This document shows, in pieces, positions 26,481 to 35,140 of a DNA stretch of 64,000 bases. Below the pieces are notes generated by a model that ran no database searches, was not told the origin of the DNA, and saw nothing but the letters and a program-made list of their open reading frames with translations. Each line of letters starts with the position of its first letter. The stretch's first letter is position 1. A program made the position numbers and the translations under genes. Source of the DNA: JBBRVW01 sp038246545 (GTDB lineage: Bacteria > Actinomycetota > Actinomycetes > JACCUZ01); the NCBI GenBank assembly GCA_038246545.1, contig JBBRVW010000009.1:1-64000 (forward strand), in the 5' to 3' direction.

Positions 26481-29228
26481 ATGGCCGCGAACGACCAGGA
26501 GCAGACCGGCACCAGGAAGCTGGTGATCGTCGAGTCGCCAGCCAAGGCGAAGACGATCGCGGGCTACCTCGGCGCGGGCTTCGACGTCGAGGCCAGCGTC
26601 GGCCACATCCGCGACCTGCCGACGCCGTCCGAGCTGCCGGCCGAGGAGAAGAAGGGCCGGTTCGGCAAGTTCGCCGTCGACGTCGAGGCCGACTTCGAGC
26701 CGTTCTACGTCGTCGACGCCGACAAGAAGAAGAAGGTGTCCGAGCTCAAGCGCGCCCTCAAGAACGCCGACGAGCTGTTCCTCGCGACGGACGAGGACCG
26801 CGAGGGCGAGGCCATCGCCTGGCACCTGCTCCAGGTCCTGCAGCCCAAGGTCCCGGTCCGCCGGATGGTGTTCCACGAGATCACCCGTGACGCGATCCGG
26901 GCAGCCGTCGAGCAGACCCGTGACCTCGACCAGGACATGGTCGACGCCCAGGAGACCCGCCGCATCCTCGATCGTCTCTACGGCTACGAGGTGTCTCCGG
27001 TCCTGTGGCGCAAGGTCCGCCAGGGTCTGTCGGCCGGCCGGGTGCAGTCCGTCGCCACCCGGCTCGTCGTCGAGCGGGAGCGCGAGCGCATCGCCTTCCG
27101 CATCGCGTCGTACTGGGACCTCGAGGGCACCTTCGACACCGCCGCCGGAGACGCGCGCTCCCAGTCCTTCGACGCCCGGCTGGTCGCCGTCGACGGCAAG
27201 CGGGTCGCCACCGGGCGCGACTTCGGCAGCGACGGAATGCCGGTCGCCCGCTTCGAGGGCGTGCAGCTCGACGAGGCGACGGCCGTGTCCTTGACCGACG
27301 GCCTGCGCGACGCGTCGTTCACCGTGCGGTCGGTCGAGGACAAGCCCTACACGCGGCGGCCGGCCGCCCCGTTCATGACCTCCACGCTGCAGCAGGAGGC
27401 GAGCCGCAAGCTGCGGATGACCGCGCAGACCGCGATGCGCGTCGCGCAGCGGCTCTACGAGAACGGCCACATCACCTACATGCGTACCGACTCCACGACG
27501 CTGTCGGAGTCCGCGCTGAACGCCGCGCGCACGCAGGCCCGCGAGATCTACGGCCCGGAGTACGTGCCCGACGTGCCGCGACGCTACGAGCGCAAGGTCA
27601 AGAACGCACAGGAGGCGCACGAGGCGATCCGCCCCTCCGGCGACGCGTTCCGTACGCCGGGCCAGCTGGCCGGGGAGGTGAGCCGCGACGAGCTCGCGCT
27701 CTACGACCTGATCTGGAAGCGCACCGTGGCGTCGCAGATGGCCGACGCCCGCGGCCAGACCGCGACCGTCCGGCTCGGCGCGACCGCCTCCGACGACCGC
27801 GACGCGGAGTTCTCCGTCAGCGGCACGGTCATCACCTTCCGCGGGTTCCTGGCCGCCTACGAGGAGGGGCGGGACGAGGACGACGGCGCAAAGGGTGGCG
27901 GCGAGGATGACGCCGAGCGCCGCCTGCCGGTCATGCGCACCGGCGACGCCCTCTCGGTGCTCGACCTGCGACCCGACGGCCACGCCACCTCGCCGCCCGC
28001 CCGCTTCACCGAGCCGACCCTGGTGCGGGCCCTGGAGGAGCGCGGCATCGGACGCCCGTCGACCTACGCCTCGATCCTCGGCACGATCATCGATCGCGGC
28101 TACGTGTTCAAGCGCGGGTCGGCGCTGGTGCCGGCCTGGCTGGCGTTCGCCACCATCGGGCTGCTGGAGAAGCACTTCGGCTCGCTGGTCGACTACGACT
28201 TCACCGCCGAGATGGAGGAGGACCTCGACCGCATCGCCAACGGCACGATGAACCGCGTCGACTGGCTGCGGCGGTTCTACTTCGGCGAGCGCAGCGAGCC
28301 GAACAGTGGGCTCAGCGGTGCGCGCAGCGAGGGCGACGGCGACCCGGGCCTGCGCGAGCTGGTGTCCGGCTTCGGCGACATCGACGCTCGCGAGGTCAAC
28401 TCGATCCCGATCGGCGACGGCATCATCCTGCGCGTCGGCCGTTACGGCCCCTACGTGCAGCGCGGACCCGACGGCGACGAGTCGTCCCGGCGCGCCTCCG
28501 TGCCGGAGGACATGGCCCCCGACGAGCTGACGGTCGAGAAGGCCGAGGAGCTGCTGGCGGCACCGAGTGGTGACCGCGACCTCGGAGTCGACCCGTCGAC
28601 CGGGCTGCAGGTCGTGGCCAAGGCCGGCCGCTACGGCCCGTACGTCACCGAGGTCCTCCCCGAGGACGCACCCAAGGCCGCCAGGCCGCGCACCGGCTCG
28701 CTGCTCAAGACGATGTCGCTCGACACGGTGGGGCTCGACGACGCCCTCCGGCTGCTCAGCCTGCCGCGCGTGGTCGGCGTCGACCCCGCCGACGACACCG
28801 AGATCACCGCGCAGAACGGCCGCTACGGGCCCTACCTCAAGAAGGGCACCGACTCCCGGTCGCTGGAGACCGAGGAGCAGATGTTCGACATCACCCTCGA
28901 CCAGGCCCTCGCGATCTACGCCCAGCCCAAGCAGCGCGGTCGCCGGGCCGCCGCCGCGCCGCTCAAGGAGCTCGGCAACGACCCGGCCACCGGGCTGCCG
29001 GTCGTGGTCAAGGAGGGCCGCTTCGGGGCGTACGTCACCGACGGCGAGTCCAACGCCACGCTGCGCAAGGCCGACTCGGTCGAGTCCGTGACGATCGAGC
29101 GGGCCGCCGAGCTGCTCGCCGAGAAGCGCGCCGCCGGCCCGTCCAAGAAGCGCACCGTGAAGAAGACCGCCGCGAAGAAGTCCACGACGAAGAAGAGGGC
29201 GGCCAAGAAGACGGCGGCCAAGAAGTAG
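26481..29228 (+). CDS. topA: DNA topoisomerase I (type IA)
   Basis: 915 aa, relaxes negative supercoils. The Toprim domain starts LVIVESPAKAKTIAGYLG, with acidic residues in ATDEDREGEAIAWH. Active-site Tyr333 is in GHITYMRTDSTTLS. The C-terminal half has the repeated actinobacterial Topo_C modules (NGRYGPYLKKG, GRYGPYVTE, EGRFGAYVTDG) and a Lys-rich tail (about 30 residues) that in this phylum aids processive DNA binding. No Cys4 zinc fingers, as expected for actinobacteria. Start ATG 26481 has only a weak AGGGAC upstream. Confidence 0.97.
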   Translation: MAANDQEQTGTRKLVIVESPAKAKTIAGYLGAGFDVEASVGHIRDLPTPSELPAEEKKGRFGKFAVDVEADFEPFYVVDADKKKKVSELKRALKNADELFLATDEDREGEAIAWHLLQVLQPKVPVRRMVFHEITRDAIRAAVEQTRDLDQDMVDAQETRRILDRLYGYEVSPVLWRKVRQGLSAGRVQSVATRLVVERERERIAFRIASYWDLEGTFDTAAGDARSQSFDARLVAVDGKRVATGRDFGSDGMPVARFEGVQLDEATAVSLTDGLRDASFTVRSVEDKPYTRRPAAPFMTSTLQQEASRKLRMTAQTAMRVAQRLYENGHITYMRTDSTTLSESALNAARTQAREIYGPEYVPDVPRRYERKVKNAQEAHEAIRPSGDAFRTPGQLAGEVSRDELALYDLIWKRTVASQMADARGQTATVRLGATASDDRDAEFSVSGTVITFRGFLAAYEEGRDEDDGAKGGGEDDAERRLPVMRTGDALSVLDLRPDGHATSPPARFTEPTLVRALEERGIGRPSTYASILGTIIDRGYVFKRGSALVPAWLAFATIGLLEKHFGSLVDYDFTAEMEEDLDRIANGTMNRVDWLRRFYFGERSEPNSGLSGARSEGDGDPGLRELVSGFGDIDAREVNSIPIGDGIILRVGRYGPYVQRGPDGDESSRRASVPEDMAPDELTVEKAEELLAAPSGDRDLGVDPSTGLQVVAKAGRYGPYVTEVLPEDAPKAARPRTGSLLKTMSLDTVGLDDALRLLSLPRVVGVDPADDTEITAQNGRYGPYLKKGTDSRSLETEEQMFDITLDQALAIYAQPKQRGRRAAAAPLKELGNDPATGLPVVVKEGRFGAYVTDGESNATLRKADSVESVTIERAAELLAEKRAAGPSKKRTVKKTAAKKSTTKKRAAKKTAAKK

Positions 29229-29340
29229 CCGCTCGGACCCCTCCCCGCGGGTACCGTCCGGGACGCCCGGGGTGGCCGACGCCCGAGCGGTGGAAGGGTC
29301 CCGCTCCGGGCGCTGGATACGCTGAGCGGGTGAGGTCCCT

Positions 29341-31899
29341 GTGAGCACCGCCGTCGCACCGCGCCAGCCGGTCAGCCCCGACCACGACCTGCGGGGCGTG
29401 CTGCGCATCCAGGCGTTCCGCCGGCTGTGGACCGCGCTGTCGCTGTCCAGCCTCGGCGACTGGCTCGGGCTGCTGGCGCTCACCGCGCTGGCCCCGCGGT
29501 TGGCCAAGGACGGCTACGCAGCGCAGAACCTCGCGGTCGCCGGCGTCTTCATCCTCCGGCTGGCCCCGGCGATCCTGGTCGGCCCCATCGCCGGTGTGGT
29601 CGCCGACCGGCTGGACCGTCGCTGGACCATGGTGGTCTGCGACGTCTGCCGGTTCGCGCTGTTCCTCTCGATCCCGCTGGTCGGCACCCTCAGGTGGCTG
29701 TTCGTCGCGACGTTCCTCATCGAGGTGTGCAGCCTGATGTGGATCCCCGCGAAGGAGGCGACGGTCCCCAACCTCGTCCCGCGCGAGCGGCTCGAGACGG
29801 CCAACCAGCTCAGCCTCTTCACGACCTACGGCTCGGCCCCGGTCGCCGCCGCGCTGTTCGCCGGCCTCGCCCTGGTCACCGGGATCCTCGACAACGGCGT
29901 GCCGCAGATCGACGCGGTCGACCTCGCGCTCTACGTCAACGCCGCGACGTTCCTCGTCAGCGCGGCGACGATCTTCCGGCTCACCGACATCCCGGCGCGG
30001 GAGCGGCTCACCGGCGACGACACGCCGAGCATCTGGAGCACCCTTGTCGAGGGCTGGAAGTACGTCGGTCAGACGCCGCTCATCCGCGGGCTCGTGGTCG
30101 GCATGCTGGGCGCCTTCGCCGCCGGCGGCGCGGTGATCGGGCTGGCCCGCACCTTCGTCACCGACCTCGGCGGCGGCGACCCGGGCTACGGGCTGCTCTT
30201 CGGCACCGTCTTCCTGGGGCTGGCGGGCGGCATGTTCCTCGGGCCGCGGCTGCTGCCCGACTTCAGCCGACGCCGGCTCTTCGGCCTGGCGTTGGGCGGC
30301 GCCGGCCTGGCGCTGGCCCTGCTGGCGCTGATCCCCAACCTGGTCGTGGCCGTCATCGTCACCCTGGTCATCGGGTCCTTCGCCGGGGTGTCGTGGGTCA
30401 CCGGCTACACGCTGCTCGGCCTGGAGGTCGCCGACGAGCTCCGCGGCCGCACGTTCGCGTTCGTGCAGACCATGGTCCGCGTCGTGCTCGTGCTCGTGCT
30501 CGCGGTCGCGCCGTTGCTGGCCGCCGCGATCGGCCGGCACGGCATCGAGGTCACCGACGCGATGACGCTGACCTACAACGGCGCCGCGTTCGTCTTCCTC
30601 GTCGCCGGCCTGCTCGCTGCAGGTCTCGGCTTCGTGTCGTTCCGGCACATGGACGACCGCCGGGGCGTGCCGATCGGCAGCGACCTCGCCGCGGCGTTCG
30701 TCTCGGAGCCGGTGGGGCTGCGTCCCAGCGGGCCGCGCGAGGGCTTCTTCATCGCGCTCGAGGGCGGCGAGGGAGCCGGCAAGTCCACCCAGGCGGCCGC
30801 CCTGCGCAGCTGGCTCGAGTCGCTCGGGCACGACGTCGTCGTCACCTTCGAGCCCGGTGGCACCGAGGTCGGCCGCCGGCTCCGGTCGGTCCTGCTGGAC
30901 CACCCCGAGCCGGCCGAGGGTGGCGACGGCTCGACCCCGCCGCACCTGTCGTCGCGCGCCGAGGCGCTGCTGTTCGCGGCCGACCGCGCGGAGCACGTCG
31001 CGACCGTCGTACGCCCTGCGCTGGAGCTGGGCCACGTCGTCATCACCGATCGCTACCTCGACTCGTCGGTCGCCTACCAGGGTGCCGGCCGTGACCTCGC
31101 CGGCAGCGAGGTGGCGCGGTTGTCCCGCTGGGCCACCGACGGCCTGCTGCCGCACCTCACCGTGCTGCTCGACGTGCCGGCCGAGGCGGGGCTGGGTCGC
31201 GTCGAGTCGCCGGACCGGCTCGAGTCCGAGCCGCACGAGTTCCACGAGCGGGTCCGTGACCGCTTCCTCGAGCTGGCCCACCGCGGCGGCTCGCGCTACC
31301 TCGTCGTCGACGGCACCCGCCCGGCCGACGAGATCACCGAGACGATCAAGGCCCGGCTCCAGCCGGTGCTGCCGCTGAGCGCGACCCAGCTGGTCGAGCT
31401 CGAGCGCGAGCGCGCCGCGGAGGCCGAGCGCCGGCGGCTGACCGAGGAGGCCCGGCGGCTGGCCGAGGCCCGTGCCCGGGCCGAGGCCGAGGAGCGCGCG
31501 CAGCTCGAGGCCGCCGGTGCCGAGGAGGCGCTCCGGCTGGCCCAGCAGGAGGCCGCCGCAGCCGCGGAGCAGCGCCGGCTCCGCGAGGCCGCCGAGGCCG
31601 CGGAGCGGGCCCGGGTCGCCGCCCTGCACGAAACCGAGACGCAGCAGGCCCGGGCCGAGCACGCGCAGGCGCGCGCCGAGCACGCCGAGCAGCGGCGCCA
31701 GCAGAAGGAGCGGGAGCGCGCCGAGCGGGCAGCGGGGCAGCGCCGCGCGCCCGGCGAGAGCCCGCCGGCCGCCCGGGAGCGCGACGACGACCCCGGCACC
31801 CGTGAGCTGAGCCTGGTCGACGAGCTGTTCGGGGGTGCCGACGACGACGACCACACCGTCCAGCTGCCGCGCGTCGACCAGCGGCCCGACGACAGGTGA
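29341..31899 (+). CDS. tmk: MFS transporter-thymidylate kinase fusion with coiled-coil tail
   Basis: 852 aa, GTG 29341 with GAGG 5 nt upstream. Residues 1-445 form a 12-helix MFS_3-type transporter with motif A-like VADRLDRRWTM. Residues from about 468 are a complete thymidylate kinase: P-loop ALEGGEGAGKST, DR motif VITDRYLDSSVAYQG, and LID-like segment, making dTDP from dTMP. Residues from about 685 to 810 are an Ala/Glu/Arg coiled coil, ending in an acidic tail. This three-part architecture is known in Streptomyces and relatives, but why dTMP kinase is tied to a transporter is unknown. GTGA overlap with holB. Confidence 0.93.
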   Translation: MSTAVAPRQPVSPDHDLRGVLRIQAFRRLWTALSLSSLGDWLGLLALTALAPRLAKDGYAAQNLAVAGVFILRLAPAILVGPIAGVVADRLDRRWTMVVCDVCRFALFLSIPLVGTLRWLFVATFLIEVCSLMWIPAKEATVPNLVPRERLETANQLSLFTTYGSAPVAAALFAGLALVTGILDNGVPQIDAVDLALYVNAATFLVSAATIFRLTDIPARERLTGDDTPSIWSTLVEGWKYVGQTPLIRGLVVGMLGAFAAGGAVIGLARTFVTDLGGGDPGYGLLFGTVFLGLAGGMFLGPRLLPDFSRRRLFGLALGGAGLALALLALIPNLVVAVIVTLVIGSFAGVSWVTGYTLLGLEVADELRGRTFAFVQTMVRVVLVLVLAVAPLLAAAIGRHGIEVTDAMTLTYNGAAFVFLVAGLLAAGLGFVSFRHMDDRRGVPIGSDLAAAFVSEPVGLRPSGPREGFFIALEGGEGAGKSTQAAALRSWLESLGHDVVVTFEPGGTEVGRRLRSVLLDHPEPAEGGDGSTPPHLSSRAEALLFAADRAEHVATVVRPALELGHVVITDRYLDSSVAYQGAGRDLAGSEVARLSRWATDGLLPHLTVLLDVPAEAGLGRVESPDRLESEPHEFHERVRDRFLELAHRGGSRYLVVDGTRPADEITETIKARLQPVLPLSATQLVELERERAAEAERRRLTEEARRLAEARARAEAEERAQLEAAGAEEALRLAQQEAAAAAEQRRLREAAEAAERARVAALHETETQQARAEHAQARAEHAEQRRQQKERERAERAAGQRRAPGESPPAARERDDDPGTRELSLVDELFGGADDDDHTVQLPRVDQRPDDR

Positions 31900-33107
31900 C
31901 CGTCGCCCCCGTCGGCTCCGGGGTCTGGGCCGACCTGGTCGGCCAGGAGACGGTCGTCGCGGTCCTGCGGTCGGCAGCTGCGGCCGCGGCGGCGGTCCGG
32001 CGCGGCGAGGACGGCCAGGGCATGACCCACGCCTGGCTGTTCACCGGCCCACCCGGGTCCGGCCGCTCGACGGCCGCCCGGGCCTTTGCCGCGGCGCTGC
32101 AGTGCCCCTCCGGCGGCTGCGGCGACTGCGACGCGTGCCGCACCGCGCTGGCGGGCACCCACGCAGACGTCGAGGTCGTCAACACCCGCAAGCTCTCGAT
32201 CGGCGTCGACGACGCGCGCCGGCTGGTGTCGCGCGCCGGGCGGCACCCCGCCGGCGGCCGGTGGCAGGTGCTGGTGGTCGAGGACGCCGACCGCCTCACC
32301 GACCAGGCCGGCAACGCCCTGCTCAAGGCGGTCGAGGAGCCGACGCCGCGCACGGTCTGGCTGCTCTGCGCCCCCTCGGTCGACGACGTCCTGCCGACCG
32401 TGCGGTCTCGCTGCCGCCACCTCTCGCTACGGACGCCGCCGACCGCCGCCGTCGCCGAGGTGCTGCACCGCCGCGACGGCGTCGACCCCGCGATGGCCTC
32501 GTTCGCCGCCCGGGCGGCGCAGGGTCACATCGGCAGGGCGCGCCGGCTCGCCACCGACGAGGACGCCCGGCTCCGGCGACACGCGGTCCTGCGGCTGCCG
32601 CTCTCCCTGCAGGAGCTCAGCGGCGCGCTGCGCGCGGCCGGTGACCTCGTGGACGCCGCCACCGCCGAGGCGGACGAGCAGGGAGCCGCGGTGGCCGCCG
32701 CCGAGGCCGACGACATGCGGCGCGCCCTCGGCGTCGGTACCGGCGCCAGGCAGCCCGCCGGTGCCGCCGCCGCGCTCAAGGAGCTCGAGGGCGAGCAGAA
32801 GAAGCGCTCCACCCGCACCAAGCGCGACTCGATCGACCGCGCGCTCATCGACCTGGCGGGCTTCTACCGCGACGTGCTCGCGGTGCAGGCCGGGGCCGAC
32901 GTCGAGCTCGTCAACGAGGAGATGCGAGACGCCGTCACCGGGGTGGCCCGCTCGTCGACCCCGGAGGCGACCCTGCGCCGGATCGACGCGGTCCTCCGGG
33001 CCCGGATCGCGATCGGCGCCGCCACCGATCCGCGCACCGGTGCGCGCAAGAACGTTGCGCCGCTGCTCGCCGTCGAGGCCATGACCGTGGCCCTTCGCAC
33101 CGGCTGA
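31896..33107 (+). CDS. holB: DNA polymerase III subunit delta-prime
   Basis: 403 aa clamp-loader subunit, GTG 31896 overlapping the tmk stop by 4 bases. Zn-binding Cys set CPSGGCGDCDAC is at about residues 70-81. The P-loop GPPGSGRST has Arg in place of the catalytic Lys, consistent with delta-prime being a non-hydrolysing stator. The ALLKAVEEP and RSRC motifs (sensor 1/SRC) follow. The C-terminal helical collar domain is about 200 aa. The tmk-holB pairing is usual in bacteria. Confidence 0.94.
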   Translation: MTVAPVGSGVWADLVGQETVVAVLRSAAAAAAAVRRGEDGQGMTHAWLFTGPPGSGRSTAARAFAAALQCPSGGCGDCDACRTALAGTHADVEVVNTRKLSIGVDDARRLVSRAGRHPAGGRWQVLVVEDADRLTDQAGNALLKAVEEPTPRTVWLLCAPSVDDVLPTVRSRCRHLSLRTPPTAAVAEVLHRRDGVDPAMASFAARAAQGHIGRARRLATDEDARLRRHAVLRLPLSLQELSGALRAAGDLVDAATAEADEQGAAVAAAEADDMRRALGVGTGARQPAGAAAALKELEGEQKKRSTRTKRDSIDRALIDLAGFYRDVLAVQAGADVELVNEEMRDAVTGVARSSTPEATLRRIDAVLRARIAIGAATDPRTGARKNVAPLLAVEAMTVALRTG

Positions 33108-33167
33108 GCGCGGCCGCACCCCCGCGCCAGCCCTCCCTCCCCGCCAGCACTCCTCGATCGAAGGTCC

Positions 33168-33220
33168 TTTGCGCGCCGACACACCGGGCCCGCGGCGTGT
33201 CTGGTGTGTCGGCGCACAAA
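33168..33220. terminator. Large inverted repeat between convergent holB and glpD
   Basis: 18-bp arms with one mismatch: TTTGCGCGCCGACACACC at 33168-33185 and its complement at 33203-33220, with a 17-nt loop. It sits 60 nt after holB and 43 nt before the glpD stop. The arms are more AT-containing than the surroundings. It probably works as a two-way terminator. Confidence 0.7.
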
Positions 33221-33263
33221 CCATCTCGCTGGGAGGACGGCGGACCGGCGTCCGCAGAGGGGC

Positions 33264-35045
33264 TCAGGCGAGCGGCACGATCTCGGGGGCGCCGAGGCGC
33301 GCGGTGTCGGCCGACTGGTCGTCGGGCTGCTCCTGGGAGAGTCGCTCCGCCTCGACCCGCGCCAGGTAGTGCTCGACCTCCTTCGCGACCTGCGCGTCGC
33401 TCCAGCCCAGGACCGGCGCGAGGAGCCGGGCGGCGACCGGCGCGGCCGTGACGCCACGGTCGAAGGTCTCGATCGAGATCCGGGTGCGCCTGGCGAGCAC
33501 GTCGTCGAGGTGGCGGGCACCCTCCGCAGCGGCGGCGTAGACGACCTCGGCGCGCAGGTAGTCGTCGGCGCCCTCGAGGGGCTCTCCGAGCGACCCGTCG
33601 TCGTCGACCAGTGCCAGGACCTCGTGCACCAGCGAGCCGTAGCGCTGCAGCAGGTGCTCCAGCCGCGCGACGTGCAGGCCGTGCCGGGTGGCGAGCCGGT
33701 GCCGGGCGTTCCACAGGGCGGCGTAGCCCTCGGCGCCGACGAGCGGCACCCGGTCGGTGCAGCACTCCGGCACCTTGCCGTCGAGGCCGTGGCTGACCGC
33801 GTCGACGGTGTCCTTCGCCATCACCCGGTACGTCGTGTACTTGCCGCCCGCGACGACGACCAGCCCGGGCACGGGGTGCCCGACGGTGTGCTCGCGCGAC
33901 AGCTTCGACGACGACTCGGACTCGCCGGACAGCAGCGGCCGCAGCCCGGCGTACACCCCTTCGACGTCCTCGCGGGTGAGCGGGGTGACGAGGACCTCGT
34001 TGACGTGCTCGAGCAGGTAGTCGATGTCGCTGCTGGACGCCGCGGGGTGCGCCTTGCCGAGGTCCCAGTCGGTGTCGGTGGTACCGATGATCCAGTGTCT
34101 TCCCCAGGGGATGACGAAGAGCACGCTCTTCTCGGTGCGCAGGATCAGGCCGGTCGACGACTGGATGCGGTCGCGCGGTACGACGAGGTGGATGCCCTTG
34201 CTCGCCCGCACATGGAACTGCCCGCGCTCGCCGGCCATCGCCTGGGTCATGTCCGTCCAGACGCCGGTCGCATTGACGACCTGCCGGGCCCGAACCTCGA
34301 TCTCGTTGTCCGACTCGAAGTCGCGGACCCGGACGCCGGTGACCCGCTCGCCCTCGCGGAGGAAGCCGATGACCCGGGCCCGGTTCGCCACGAGCGCGCC
34401 GTATGCCGCAGCGGTGCGGACCACGGACATCGTGTGGCGCGCGTCGTCGACCTGCGCGTCGTAGTACTGGATCGCGCCGACCAGCGAGTCCTTGCGCAGC
34501 GACGGGCACTCGCGCAGCGCTCCGCGGCGGGTCAGGTGGCGGTGGTGCGGGAGGCCGCGGGACGTTCCCGACGACAGTCCCATCGTGTCGTAGAGCGCGA
34601 CGCCGGAGCCGGCGTACAGCCGCTCCCAGCCCCGGTGCTTGAGCGGGTAGAGGAACGGGACCGGGCGCACCAGGTGGGGTGCCAGCACAGTGGTCAGCAG
34701 GCCACGCTCGCGCAGCGCCTCGCGCACCAGGCCGAAGTCGAGCATCTCGAGGTAGCGCAGGCCGCCGTGGATCAGCTTGCTGGACCGCGACGACGTGCCG
34801 GCCGCCCAGTCACGGCCCTCGAACAGGGCGACGCTGAGGCCACGGGTCACGGCGTCCAGCGCGACGCCGGCGCCGACCACGCCGCCGCCGATCACGACGA
34901 CGTCGAGCTCGTCGCGCGGCGCGGCGTCCAGCGCGGCCTGCCGTTCCTCCGGGCCGAGCCGGCTGGTCGTCGCGAAGGGTCCGACGGGCGTCTGGTGCAT
35001 CGAGCTGGCGCTGCCTTCCGGTACCGGATGATCGTCGGATGCCAT
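33264..35045 (-). CDS. glpD: Glycerol-3-phosphate dehydrogenase, FAD-dependent aerobic type
   Basis: 593 aa from ATG 35045 (ATG 35000 gives 578 aa; neither has a clear ribosome site). Membrane-associated flavoenzyme oxidising sn-glycerol-3-phosphate to DHAP and feeding quinones. FAD-binding VVVIGGGVVGAGVALDA is near the N-terminus, with ALFEGRDWAAGTSSRSSKLIHGGLRYLE. The GxxTYR-type C-terminal FAD contact appears as VVAGGKYTTYRVMAKDTVD. The DAO_C domain is the last 150 aa. No glpF or glpK adjacent. Divergent from the TAP-like hydrolase. Confidence 0.95.
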   Translation of the reverse strand: MASDDHPVPEGSASSMHQTPVGPFATTSRLGPEERQAALDAAPRDELDVVVIGGGVVGAGVALDAVTRGLSVALFEGRDWAAGTSSRSSKLIHGGLRYLEMLDFGLVREALRERGLLTTVLAPHLVRPVPFLYPLKHRGWERLYAGSGVALYDTMGLSSGTSRGLPHHRHLTRRGALRECPSLRKDSLVGAIQYYDAQVDDARHTMSVVRTAAAYGALVANRARVIGFLREGERVTGVRVRDFESDNEIEVRARQVVNATGVWTDMTQAMAGERGQFHVRASKGIHLVVPRDRIQSSTGLILRTEKSVLFVIPWGRHWIIGTTDTDWDLGKAHPAASSSDIDYLLEHVNEVLVTPLTREDVEGVYAGLRPLLSGESESSSKLSREHTVGHPVPGLVVVAGGKYTTYRVMAKDTVDAVSHGLDGKVPECCTDRVPLVGAEGYAALWNARHRLATRHGLHVARLEHLLQRYGSLVHEVLALVDDDGSLGEPLEGADDYLRAEVVYAAAAEGARHLDDVLARRTRISIETFDRGVTAAPVAARLLAPVLGWSDAQVAKEVEHYLARVEAERLSQEQPDDQSADTARLGAPEIVPLA

Positions 35046-35140
35046 CGTAGGTGCCGATCCGGAGCCGGGGGCGTCCGCGTAGCGGCGGATACTCTCGTGG
35101 GGGCTCGACCGACGGGTCGGCACGACTCGGAGGGCGACGC

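Noticed and set aside
26427..29507. 1026-codon open frame antisense to topA
   Set aside because: Shadow frame caused by high GC; topA has clear motifs over the same bases.
29035..31854. 939-codon open frame antisense to the tmk fusion
   Set aside because: Low-complexity shadow frame; the + strand has MFS and kinase motifs throughout.
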